Assembly: GCA_965249215.1 (NCBI GenBank)
Contig: CBDFLN010000002.1
Coordinates: 1,860,001 to 1,924,000, forward strand
Reading direction: 5' to 3'
From: G963667675 sp965249215
Lineage (GTDB): Bacteria; Chloroflexota; Dehalococcoidia; Lucifugimonadales; UBA3495
DNA: 64,000 nt
Of this stretch, positions 33,821 through 42,123 are shown piece after piece. Under the pieces are notes generated by a model, which saw nothing but the letters and a program-made list of their open reading frames with translations, searched no databases and had not been told where the DNA came from. A program made the position numbers and the translations under genes. How positions within the stretch are numbered: the first letter of the stretch is position 1; each line of letters begins with the position of its first letter.

Positions 33821-33837
33821 GTCATCCCCGCGGAAAG

Positions 33838-34101
33838 CTAGTTCCGGGCCAACAGCAGGTGGAACTCCAGCATGTCGATAGGCCGCTGCCTCTGGATGGA
33901 TGCCGTCGCGTATTCTATGCACAACCGGGCAAAACCAGAGTAGCGAAAGATGTTGGAGCCCAGGGTCACCAGGGGTACTTCTGGGTCCAGGTCTATGTCC
34001 AGCTTGCTGGCGTCCTCGTGGTCGACTTGCAAATCGACCCGGCGTCCGGTCAGCCGTTCTATTTTGTCGACGATGCGGTCGATAAACTGTTGATCATCCA
34101 A
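33838..34101 (-). CDS. Conserved hypothetical protein (87 residues)
   Basis: Acidic, soluble-looking protein beginning MDDQQFIDRIVDKIERLTGRRVDLQVDHEDASKLDIDLD and ending HLLLARN. It has a helix-strand-strand-helix pattern with PLVTLGSNIF in the middle, but no motif I can name. Such small proteins occur in Dehalococcoidia genomes. It is followed closely by the membrane protein on the same strand, so the two may act together. Confidence 0.55.
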   Translation of the reverse strand: MDDQQFIDRIVDKIERLTGRRVDLQVDHEDASKLDIDLDPEVPLVTLGSNIFRYSGFARLCIEYATASIQRQRPIDMLEFHLLLARN

Positions 34102-34375
34102 GTCAAAGCACTCCTGAGTGCGCCGCTCCCGGAAGGGGATTCACGCCAACCCATTCTACCATCACCCAGGCCGGCACAGAAACCGGCCCCCTTCCTTACC
34201 CCGGCCTGGCAGGCGGTGTCCGAGCCTCTGGAGGGACGTTCTCAGGGGATCCTGCTGACAGTTGGCCCTTCCCAATCTCCGGGCCGCCGCTCTATCATAG
34301 ATAACAGTCCCATCCGGCCATAAATCCAGACAAGCCGGGCGGGCAGGCAGGCCCGCCTGTCCAACCCTTCCCTCA

Positions 34376-35107
34376 ATGGGCCAACACCCAAAATGGGAGG
34401 AAATGGGACAGAATGGTAGGGAAACTAAATTTTTCGGCCTTCGGACTTCCGAGGATGACAACCTGAGGAACCCAGCAGCCAAGACCCCCGTCCTGCTGGG
34501 GACCGGCAACCCCGCAAAGACAGACGCTCTGCGGCGGTTGCTGGAAGGGCTCCCCCTTGACCCCGTAACCCCCAGCCGGTTGGGCCTCACAGCCGAGCCT
34601 GAAGAAACCGGCGATACCCACCTGGCCATCGCCGCACTCAAGGCCCAGGATTGGTCCCGAGCCGGTTCAATGCTGGCGGTCGCCTCCGATGGAGGCCTGC
34701 ACATCCCCGCCTTGGGGCCTGGGTGGGAAAGCCGCTACACCCACCGGTTCGCCGGGCCCGACGCCGATGATGCGCGACGCCGGGAACGCCTGTTGGAGTT
34801 GATGCACGCTTTCCAAGGCGAGCACCGGACAGCCGCGTGGGTAGAGGCCTTGGCCGTGGCCGACCGGGGGCGCCTGCTCGTCTCCTGGGAACTGCAAGGG
34901 GCAACCGGCCTCATCGCCGACCGCGCCGCCTCCGGCGCGCCTCAGACCACTGGCTTCTGGGCCTTCTCCATTTGGTGCTTCCCACAGTTTGGCAAGACCT
35001 ACGACCAACTGTCGCCGCAGCAGTTGGCAGAGCTGGACGACCACTGGATTAGACTCCGCCGGTTGGTCCAAGGCTTCTTCCAACGCCTCTTGAGGCCCCC
35101 TCAATAG
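34376..35107 (+). CDS. Ham1/RdgB-like nucleotide pyrophosphatase-type protein
   Basis: 243 codons. LLGTGNPAKTDALRRLL matches the N-terminal nucleotide-binding block of Ham1-type NTP pyrophosphatases. SDGGLHIPALGPGWESRYTHRFAG corresponds to the SDGG catalytic region, and GFWAFSIWCFPQFGKTYDQLSPQQLAELDDHW to the C-terminal part. The role would be to hydrolyse deaminated purine NTPs, but divergence is large. The first 35 or so codons (PKWEEMGQNG...) look like a dispersed repeat, not family sequence. The real start may be near residue 36, but no good site is visible. Confidence 0.5.
   Translation: MGQHPKWEEMGQNGRETKFFGLRTSEDDNLRNPAAKTPVLLGTGNPAKTDALRRLLEGLPLDPVTPSRLGLTAEPEETGDTHLAIAALKAQDWSRAGSMLAVASDGGLHIPALGPGWESRYTHRFAGPDADDARRRERLLELMHAFQGEHRTAAWVEALAVADRGRLLVSWELQGATGLIADRAASGAPQTTGFWAFSIWCFPQFGKTYDQLSPQQLAELDDHWIRLRRLVQGFFQRLLRPPQ
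34388..34430 (+). repeat. Dispersed repeat, copy A
   Basis: CAAAATGGGA, GAAATGG and ACAGAATGGTA blocks recur in reverse orientation at about 53530-53573. In one frame both encode PKW-[ED]-EM-x-QNG. See findings. Confidence 0.5.
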
Positions 35108-35206
35108 CATAGGTCGCTCGCTAACGTTGTACAGCCGGCAGGGCTATGGCCGCTGGTGAGCAGGCGGAGGTGTGCTATACAATAGGCGTCACAAGGGAGT
35201 CCTGCC

Positions 35207-36145
35207 ATGAACGCCTCCACCAATGCACCCGCGTCCATAGACGAAGTCCAAGGCCTCCTGCGCCGGCAGGGATACGTGGCCGACCGCAGTTTGGCCGTCC
35301 CCATGTTCCTGGCTCTCAAGTTGGAGCGGCCCCTGTTCCTGGAAGGAGAGGCCGGTGTCGGCAAAACCGAGATCGCCCGGGCTCTAGCCTCCGGCTTGGA
35401 CACCGAGTTGATCCGGCTCCAATGCTACGAAGGCCTCGACATCAACCACGCTGTGTACGAGTGGAATTACGCCCGGCAGTTGCTGGAGATACGGTTGATG
35501 GAGACCGGCGGCGGCGTGGAGCGGCAGGAAGCCGCCGCGAGCTTGTTCAACGAGCGCTTCTTGATCAAGCGTCCTTTGCTCCAGGCCATCGACGGCGACC
35601 GGGGCAAGGCCCCGGTGCTGCTAATCGACGAGTTGGACCGGGCCGACGAGGAGTTCGAAGGCTTCCTCTTGGAGTTGTTGGCCGACTTCCAGATAACGGT
35701 GCCGGAGTTGGGAACGTATCAGGCTGCTCAACGGCCGCTGGTGGTGATTACCTCCAACCGCACCCGGGAGATTCATGACGCCCTGAAGCGCCGTTGTCTC
35801 TACTTCTGGATTGGCTACCCGGACTTCCAAAAAGAGCTTCAGATAGTCACCTCCAGAATCCCGGAAGCGCCCCGCCGCCTGGCTGAGCAGGTGACCGGGT
35901 TTATACAGGAGCTGCGCCAGACGGAACTGTACAAGGTGCCGGGGATTTCCGAAACCCTGGACTGGACGACGGCCTTGTTGGCGCTGAACCAAACAGAACT
36001 TGACCCCCAGGTGATCGACGACACTTTGGGGGTTATGCTCAAGTACCAGGACGACATAGAGTTAGTGCAAGGCGAGCCGGTGCGGGCAATACTGGACCGG
36101 TCGAGAAACCGGGCCCCGGGCCGAGGCAGGCGCCGCGGGTCGTGA
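35207..36145 (+). CDS. MoxR-family AAA+ ATPase (CoxD-like)
   Basis: 312 residues. Walker A is GEAGVGKT (47-54), Walker B is VLLIDELDRADEEFEGF (about 143), and VVITSNRTREIHDALKRRC gives sensor 1 and the arginine finger. MoxR ATPases work with a VWA-domain partner to mature or activate enzymes, for example the molybdenum site of CO dehydrogenase in the CoxD/CoxE pair. Its TGA overlaps the GTG of the VWA gene (GTGA). The ATG follows GGGAG, and TACAAT about 29 bases upstream may be its -10. No target enzyme gene is nearby. Confidence 0.9.
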   Translation: MNASTNAPASIDEVQGLLRRQGYVADRSLAVPMFLALKLERPLFLEGEAGVGKTEIARALASGLDTELIRLQCYEGLDINHAVYEWNYARQLLEIRLMETGGGVERQEAAASLFNERFLIKRPLLQAIDGDRGKAPVLLIDELDRADEEFEGFLLELLADFQITVPELGTYQAAQRPLVVITSNRTREIHDALKRRCLYFWIGYPDFQKELQIVTSRIPEAPRRLAEQVTGFIQELRQTELYKVPGISETLDWTTALLALNQTELDPQVIDDTLGVMLKYQDDIELVQGEPVRAILDRSRNRAPGRGRRRGS

Positions 36146-37461
36146 CTTCTACCGCCGCGTCTCGCGACGACGCCGAAGAGGCTCCCGCTAACCTGCTGCA
36201 CAACCTGATGCTGTTCGCCGAGGTGCTGCGTCGGCTGGGCTTGGACGTGGGCTCCGGCAACGTCTTGGACCTCGTTCGCGCCACCGAGTACGCCCCGGTG
36301 GGCCGGAAGCAGGACTTTTACCAGGCGGCCCGCTGCCTGCTGGTCCACCGCAAACAACACCTCCCGGTGTTTGACGAGGCCTTCCAGGTCTTCTGGCGCA
36401 GGCCGGCGTCCCGTCAGTCCACCCGCGACCTGCGGTCACTGGGGGAAGACAGGCGCTTCCGAAAACCCCAGGCCGGGCCCCCAGCGGCAGAGGACGCAGA
36501 CGATTCCGTAAACGGGGGGGATGACCAATCCGGAGTCCACGTAGACCTGACCCGGACTTACAGCTCCAGGGAGGTGTTGCGGGAGAAGGACTTCGCGGAC
36601 TTTACCCCTTCCGAGGTTGTCGACGCCCGCCGCATGATGCTCGAACTTTCTTGGAACTTAGGGCGGAAACGCACCCGGCGCTTGGTTCCCGGCTACGGAA
36701 GTTCTCTGGACCTACGAAAGACGTTGCGGCGCGCCCTCAAGTTCGGTGGCGAACCCATGGAGTTGGCCCGGCTGCGGCGTAAGGACAAGGTCCGGCCCCT
36801 GGTGCTCATTTGCGACGTCAGCGGCTCCATGGAGCGGTACACCCGCATGTTACTCCACTTCATCCACAGCCTTTCCGGCAGCATGGACCAGGTGGAGGCC
36901 TTTCTGTTCGCCACCAGGCTGACCCGGATTACCCGGTTCCTGAAGCACCGCGGCGTCGACCAAACGGTCAACGAATTGGCCCGGGCGGTGCCCGATTGGT
37001 CGGGCGGAACTCGCATCGGTCAGGCCCTCAAGACCTTCAACTTCCAGTGGCTCCGGCGGGTAATGGGGTCCGGTTCCATCGTCCTGATCATCTCCGATGG
37101 CTGGGACCGGGGCGAACCGGAACTGTTGGCCCGGGAAGCCGCCCGGCTGCAACGCAGTTGCCGGCGCTTGGTGTGGCTCAATCCGTTGCTGGGGTCCGCC
37201 GACTACCAGCCTTTAACCAGGGGGATGCAGGCAGCGCTTCCCTACGCCGACGATTTCCTGCCCGTCCACAACCTGAGCAGCCTGGACGCCCTTGCCCGTC
37301 ACCTCAACAGCTTGGGCCCTCAGCGCGTTCTCGGCCCTGGTTACAGACCTACCCTGCCGCCGGAGCCTGAACAAGAGCCCCAACCGGCCGCGCCGGCAAA
37401 AGCCCACCCCTATCCGGAACCCACCTTCAGGCATCCCATGTGGGGAAGACGCCGCCCGTAG
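36142..37461 (+). CDS. VWA-domain protein (CoxE-like), MoxR partner
   Basis: 439 residues, GTG start overlapping the MoxR stop by four bases, so translation is coupled. The VWA metal-ion site DVSGSM begins at D225, with a threonine in SGGTRIGQALKTF and an aspartate in SDGWDRGEPELL completing MIDAS. The N-terminal half (LLHNLMLFAEVLRRLGLDVG, and RDLRSLGEDRRFRK) is the usual helical CoxE region. The C-terminal 40 residues are Pro/Glu-rich. It would bridge the ATPase and a substrate enzyme. Fully intact and typical. Confidence 0.9.
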   Translation: MTSTAASRDDAEEAPANLLHNLMLFAEVLRRLGLDVGSGNVLDLVRATEYAPVGRKQDFYQAARCLLVHRKQHLPVFDEAFQVFWRRPASRQSTRDLRSLGEDRRFRKPQAGPPAAEDADDSVNGGDDQSGVHVDLTRTYSSREVLREKDFADFTPSEVVDARRMMLELSWNLGRKRTRRLVPGYGSSLDLRKTLRRALKFGGEPMELARLRRKDKVRPLVLICDVSGSMERYTRMLLHFIHSLSGSMDQVEAFLFATRLTRITRFLKHRGVDQTVNELARAVPDWSGGTRIGQALKTFNFQWLRRVMGSGSIVLIISDGWDRGEPELLAREAARLQRSCRRLVWLNPLLGSADYQPLTRGMQAALPYADDFLPVHNLSSLDALARHLNSLGPQRVLGPGYRPTLPPEPEQEPQPAAPAKAHPYPEPTFRHPMWGRRRP

Positions 37462-37518
37462 CAGCTGGATCCTGGCGGGATTCGCACTATGGAGATGCCT
37501 CGGTTGGACTGTAGACGC

Positions 37519-38694
37519 CTATCGAGTCGCCGCTTTCTGGCGGGGCCCAGTGTACCGGCGGAACCACGCGGAGAGCCTAGCCCAATGGTTGGATGAGCCT
37601 ACCAGGGTGACATTCCAGTTACCCCGCAATTGGCCCCTCAGCCTCTCCCAGCCCCTCTCTTTGTTGACCAGCCAGCGGCGAATGCCCAATTCAATGGCCG
37701 CTCTGTTGCGTGACCCAACGTACCCGTGGAACGACGCAGACAATCTGGCCCAATGATTAGACAGGCCTACCGGGGCGATTGGCCGGTTGCCCCGCGGCAG
37801 GCCCCTCAGTATCTCCATAACCCTCGCTTGGTAGGCCGGCCAGCGACGAACGCCCAATTCCATCACCGCAAAGGCTGCAACCGACAGCGCCCCCCCGGCA
37901 ACTGCGTCGAGAATGAAGTGATTTCCAGTAAGAGTGATTGCGAAGAAGGTCAGGGCCGGATACAACAATCCCAGAACCTTGAACCAGCCCCGCAGTGTTC
38001 GGATGAATAGCACCCCCAGAATCACTGTCCAACTGAAGTGGAGGCTGGGCATGGCCGCGTGGGTGTTGTAAAGGTGGGCCATATCGGAGCTTCCGTAGAA
38101 TGCAGGGCCGAGGGCCTGGATCGTATTGCTGGCCGGATGCTGGAAGTGCTCGGCCAGGTTGAAGGGCGACGTAACGGGGAAAATAGCGAAGATTATCAGC
38201 GCGAAGACCAGATTGATGACCACCACGGTGCGGTAGTAGTAGTACTTTGGCCGGCTGAACAAGTAGAGCGCCAGCCCCACCAGTGCGATTATGGGCCAGT
38301 AGGTGAATATATAGACACCGTTGAAGAACAACACAAGCCATTCGGCGCGGTCCAGGACCCAGGTCTGCCACGCCGGTTCCCAGAACACCCCCAGCCACAT
38401 CTCAGCCGAAACGATGCGCTGGGCGTTCTCCAGGCCCTTGGCTTCCAGGTCAGGAAATACCAGGCCGCGGGACCCCAAGTAGACCAGGTAAGCACCGAGC
38501 ATCAGCGCCAATTCCAACAGGTGCGTTCTATAGGGAGACTGGGAGGCGGCAGTCGCTAAGGTGCGGGCCTGGAGCCGCAGAGATTCCAATCCCCTGTTTG
38601 CCCGCAGGGTAGTTAGAAGGAAAAGTCGTTCAGTCTCTGCCTTCAGCAGACGGCGAATGCCGGGCCGGGTAGCTTTGCTGTTAAGCACCTGCAA
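37519..38694 (-). CDS. PAP2/Aur1-like membrane phosphatase or transferase with duplicated C-terminus
   Basis: 391 residues. Six hydrophobic segments and the lipid-phosphatase motifs PSLHFSW (216-222) and GNHFILD (257-263) place it in the PAP2 superfamily, Aur1/inositol-phosphoceramide synthase-like branch. It would transfer or remove a phosphate-linked head group on a lipid at the membrane. Residues 279-334 and 335-390 are a 56-residue tandem duplication (ELG-[VI]-RRW ... SNHWARLSA). A paralog (38755-39627) lies directly upstream. Substrate unknown. Confidence 0.85.
   Translation of the reverse strand: MQVLNSKATRPGIRRLLKAETERLFLLTTLRANRGLESLRLQARTLATAASQSPYRTHLLELALMLGAYLVYLGSRGLVFPDLEAKGLENAQRIVSAEMWLGVFWEPAWQTWVLDRAEWLVLFFNGVYIFTYWPIIALVGLALYLFSRPKYYYYRTVVVINLVFALIIFAIFPVTSPFNLAEHFQHPASNTIQALGPAFYGSSDMAHLYNTHAAMPSLHFSWTVILGVLFIRTLRGWFKVLGLLYPALTFFAITLTGNHFILDAVAGGALSVAAFAVMELGVRRWPAYQARVMEILRGLPRGNRPIAPVGLSNHWARLSASFHGYVGSRNRAAIELGIRRWLVNKERGWERLRGQLRGNWNVTLVGSSNHWARLSAWFRRYTGPRQKAATR
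37525..37860 (-). repeat. 168-bp in-frame tandem duplication in the PAP2 gene
   Basis: Codons 279-334 (37693-37860) and 335-390 (37525-37692) encode related 56-residue blocks sharing ELGxRRW, LRG and SNHWARLSA. The DNA is similarly alike, pointing to a fairly recent duplication. Confidence 0.7.
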
Positions 38695-38754
38695 CCCCCG
38701 CTAGTGGACAGATACACATTATACAACAGCGCATTAGGAACCGCTTGGCGAGGC

Positions 38755-39627
38755 TCACATTGTCCGGCTTCCTCGTCCCAAAACGCGAGGAACGCCGCTA
38801 CCACTGGCTTCACGGGAGCGGAGCCGGGCCCTGATCTGCGGCAAGAACAGCCGGCGTCGAATCCCCAATTCCATGATGGCGAAGGCGGCTACGATCAACG
38901 CAGCTCCCGCGATGGCGTCCATGATGTAATGATTGGCGGTTATGGTAATCGCCAACAGGGTGGCCGCTGGGTAAATGATGCCGCATATCTTAATCCACTT
39001 GTTTGGGGTCGTGAGGAAGAGGACGCCAAACATGACAGTCCAGCTAAAGTGCAGGCTGGGCATGGCGGCATAGGGGTTGTAGAAGTTGGCGAAGTCTCGG
39101 CTGGCATAGAAGGCCGGCCCAAAAGCTGCAATAGTATCCACGAAGTGGTCCACAATCATGCGGGGCGGCGCCAAGGGGAACAGCATGAAGGCCGTAAGGG
39201 CCAAGGCGAAACTCAAGAGGACGATGTTGCGGTAGTAGACGTACCGGGGCCGGTTCTTGACGTAAAGAATCACGCCGGCAATCGCGATAATAGGCCAAAA
39301 GGTGATAATGTACGTCCAGTTGAAGAAGACCACCAGCGCCTTGACGCCGTCGATGGCCCACGCCTGCCAACCGGGCTCCCAAAAGAATCCCAACGATTTT
39401 TCCAGGGAAATGACCCTCGCGGCATTGGCCAAGGCGGTAGACTCTACGTCATTGAACAGCAGGGCCCTGGTGTACATGTAGGCGAAATACGCGCCGACGA
39501 CGATTGCCACTTGCTGCGCGTGCGGTAGCGCGGCCCTAACCCAGGCCCTCCCTGAGCCGTCCAAGAGTACGCGCGCCATTATGTCGCTCGGCTGCCGGAC
39601 CCTCGTGCTCATCGGCTGCTTTCCCAT
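38755..39627 (-). CDS. PAP2/Aur1-like membrane protein, paralog
   Basis: 290 residues, clearly related to the neighbouring gene throughout: WEPGWQAW against WEPAWQTW, TFWPIIAIAGV against TYWPIIALVGL, AAMPSLHFSWTV and ANHYIMDAIAGAALIVAAFAIMELGIRRR. Catalytic motifs PSLHFSW and ANHYIMD are both present. It ends shortly after MELGIRRR, the point where the other protein starts its duplication, so the extra domain is specific to that one. Six membrane segments are expected. Gene order suggests it shares a transcript with its paralog and the radical SAM gene. Confidence 0.85.
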   Translation of the reverse strand: MGKQPMSTRVRQPSDIMARVLLDGSGRAWVRAALPHAQQVAIVVGAYFAYMYTRALLFNDVESTALANAARVISLEKSLGFFWEPGWQAWAIDGVKALVVFFNWTYIITFWPIIAIAGVILYVKNRPRYVYYRNIVLLSFALALTAFMLFPLAPPRMIVDHFVDTIAAFGPAFYASRDFANFYNPYAAMPSLHFSWTVMFGVLFLTTPNKWIKICGIIYPAATLLAITITANHYIMDAIAGAALIVAAFAIMELGIRRRLFLPQIRARLRSREASGSGVPRVLGRGSRTM

Positions 39628-39815
39628 CGACCGGAAGCAACAACTCTTATGGGCGGTTGTGTCTGTGTCTGTTTCATAGTAGCCAATTAATAAAATTCAT
39701 ATTGGGGGCTTTCTGGACTGGGGCTGGAATAACGAGCCAAGCCCGGAACGACGGGGGAGGGTCCGAAGAATCTATGGCTGCTCCGCCCCACCGCCTGCAT
39801 CGACCGGATGTATTG

Positions 39816-41084
39816 CTACTCTTTCATCGGCTGTTCCACAGACTCGGTTAGGAGAGGAGCGCTCACACCAGGCGCTACCGGGGAGACCGCGCCTCTTCCG
39901 TTGCGCCGCGCTCGGCCAGGGGGTGACCCGTTGACATGTTCCGGCTTCAGACTTACCGGCCCTCTTTTGCGCGCCGCCCGGCTGCCCAGGTACACGCTGC
40001 AGGACAGGCAGCCCAGCCATTCCTTGGGCGTATACCCCTCTTTGAACAAGCCTCTGGCGGCTGTGTATTTCGGATTGTTCCAAATCTCGTTGACACTGTT
40101 GGTCGAAGCATCCCCGAAATCCTCGGCTTTGTCAGTCAAATAGCAGCAGGGAGCAAAACCGCCGTCCCAGTTGACCACCGCGCTACGCCACAACCGCCAG
40201 CACCGTTGCCCGTCTTCCTGGTACGGCTTGAGAAAAGGATCCTCCCGATGAAACTCCGGATGCTCCCGGGGCACCCAGCGTTCCGCTTCCTCACGGTCGT
40301 TCATGCCGTGGGGAAAGTCGACCTTCTTGAATACCAGGGAATTCACTCCCAGTTCACGGGCCAGCGCGCTCGCCTCGTCCATCTGATGCTCGTTCTGGCG
40401 CATGACTATGAACTGCCACTCCAAGTGAGGAGTGGTGTAGCCCAACTCCCGCTTTTTCTGGACCAACAGCTTCAGGTTGTCCAACACCCGGTCGAGCTGC
40501 CCTCCGACACGGTACTGCTGGTACACCTCTTGAGTAACGCCGTCTATGGAGATGATCATCACGTCCAAGCCGGCCTTGATGATGTTTTCCGCCATCTCCG
40601 GGGTCAACGGCTTGTTGAGATTGGTGCTGATTATAGTGGCGATATTGTTCTGGTGGGCATAGCCGACGAATTCGTGTATCCGCTTGTTCAGGAAGGGTTC
40701 GCCCCAACTGTAGAGAGTTAGCCACACGCAGTAGTCCTTGATCTGGTCAATGGTCTTAGTGAACAGATCGAAGTGCATTATGCCCTGGTCCCTGTGAATA
40801 GTTCCCAGGCCGGTGTGGCAAAGGGGGCACTTGAGCTGGCAAATGTTAGTGGTGTCTATTTCCCATTCGAAGGGCATCCCCCAAACTCTCCGGCGTCCAA
40901 ACCGCAACTGGGCCTCGACGCGCAGCACGTTCAGGAGCTTCTTCCAGCTAAAGTACCTGAAGGCCAGGGTGAAACGCTGGTGGCTCCGGTCTCCCGCCAG
41001 CGAATTGACAACGCTGGCATTGACCTGCAGGCGGTCCCATCCCCAGACCAGTTTCTTAACGCATCGAGCTAGCGGAGTAGCCAC
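39816..41084 (-). CDS. Radical SAM/SPASM-domain protein
   Basis: 422 residues from a GTG. The [4Fe-4S] motif is C82-x3-C86-x2-C89 (CQLKCPLC) followed by TLYSWGEPFLN. The C-terminal part carries a SPASM-like cysteine set (GFAPCC, then CLSCSVYLGSRAA), which holds auxiliary clusters. The N-terminal 70 residues resemble those of SPASM proteins acting on lipids or glycans. It would use SAM cleavage for a radical modification; substrate unknown. It lies upstream of two PAP2 genes on the same strand, so a lipid or head-group modification pathway is a reasonable inference. Confidence 0.85.
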   Translation of the reverse strand: MATPLARCVKKLVWGWDRLQVNASVVNSLAGDRSHQRFTLAFRYFSWKKLLNVLRVEAQLRFGRRRVWGMPFEWEIDTTNICQLKCPLCHTGLGTIHRDQGIMHFDLFTKTIDQIKDYCVWLTLYSWGEPFLNKRIHEFVGYAHQNNIATIISTNLNKPLTPEMAENIIKAGLDVMIISIDGVTQEVYQQYRVGGQLDRVLDNLKLLVQKKRELGYTTPHLEWQFIVMRQNEHQMDEASALARELGVNSLVFKKVDFPHGMNDREEAERWVPREHPEFHREDPFLKPYQEDGQRCWRLWRSAVVNWDGGFAPCCYLTDKAEDFGDASTNSVNEIWNNPKYTAARGLFKEGYTPKEWLGCLSCSVYLGSRAARKRGPVSLKPEHVNGSPPGRARRNGRGAVSPVAPGVSAPLLTESVEQPMKE

Positions 41085-41427
41085 TGATCACCCGTCGTAT
41101 GTGGACTAAGTACACTTACAAGCATTCTCAGAAACCCGAAAAGTCGAATGCGTAAGGCGTACCATCATAACTCCGGCGCGCCCGGCGTTCAACCCTAAGA
41201 TGCCCAAGAAATGGGCTCTTTCCCGGGACAAGCCCCGCACAGGGCCGCGGCCACAGGTTATGTAATTCCGCCGGTCACGGGAATGTCCGGCCTCCGGCAG
41301 GGCATCATTCCAATCGACGGGTAGTTTACCAAACGCCGGCGAGGAATGGGAATACAGCCGGCCCACGTGGCCAAATTGACCCGCACCGCATCTCAGGAGT
41401 ATTCTGCAAGAGCGCAAGGAGGCCCAT
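41085..41427. other. Divergent intergenic region, no gene
   Basis: About 340 bases between the radical SAM gene and phoU. No frame of interest and no clear Pho box; only the phoU ribosome-binding site (AAGGAGG, just before 41428) stands out. Confidence 0.5.
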
Positions 41428-42069
41428 ATGCCCAGGGAAGACTTCGACCAACAACTCAATTTTCTAGAACAGGAAGTTGGCGCGCTGGCGCAAGTCGTCG
41501 AAAAGTCCATCCACAGGGCCGTGGATGCCCTCAAGACGCGGGACTTGGAAGCCTCCCGCCAAGTGGTGTTGGACGACGACTACATAGACCGGAAGCGTTT
41601 CGAGATCGAAGACCTGTGCACCAATTTAATCGCCACCCAACAGCCGATGGCCCGCGACCTGAGAGTCATCATCGCCCTGTTGCACATCACGGTGGAACTG
41701 GAGCGCATGGGAGACTACGCGGAAGGCATCGGAAAAATCAGCCTGGCCATGGGGGAGGCTCCCCCATTGAAGCCGCTGATAGACATACCCCGCATGGCAG
41801 ACAAGGCTACCGAGATGTTGCGGGACAGCATCGATTCGTTGCTTAACCGGGACGTGGACAAGGCGAAGTTGGTGTGGAGGACAGACGACGACGTCGACGC
41901 CCTGTACGACCAGGTGTACCGGGAGTTGCTGCTGTTCATGATTCAAGACCCTGATACCATTCAGAGGGCGACATACCTGCTCTGGGTGTCCCACGACCTT
42001 GAACGGATTGCCGACCGGGCTACCAACATTGCCGAACGAGTCATCTTCCTGGTGACCGGCAAGTTGTGA
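41428..42069 (+). CDS. phoU: PhoU-type phosphate signalling protein
   Basis: 213 residues forming the two repeated three-helix PhoU bundles. The E/DxxxD metal motifs are seen in RDLRVIIALLHITVELERMGDYAEGI and in YLLWVSHDLERIADRATNIAERV. PhoU restrains the Pst transporter and PhoR signalling when phosphate is ample. AAGGAGG precedes the ATG at ideal spacing. Normally it follows pstSCAB; here no pst genes are in the window, so it is a detached copy. Confidence 0.95.
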   Translation: MPREDFDQQLNFLEQEVGALAQVVEKSIHRAVDALKTRDLEASRQVVLDDDYIDRKRFEIEDLCTNLIATQQPMARDLRVIIALLHITVELERMGDYAEGIGKISLAMGEAPPLKPLIDIPRMADKATEMLRDSIDSLLNRDVDKAKLVWRTDDDVDALYDQVYRELLLFMIQDPDTIQRATYLLWVSHDLERIADRATNIAERVIFLVTGKL

Positions 42070-42087
42070 GAAACCGGCGTATCCAAT

Positions 42088-42104
42088 AACCCAGCGCCTG
42101 GGTT
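42088..42104. terminator. Hairpin between convergent phoU and SplB-like genes
   Basis: AACCCAG, loop CGC, CTGGGTT: a 7-bp perfect stem lying between the two stop codons. It has no T-run, so it is only a possible bidirectional terminator. Confidence 0.4.
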
Positions 42105-42123
42105 GGACCAGTCCGCAGACCAA

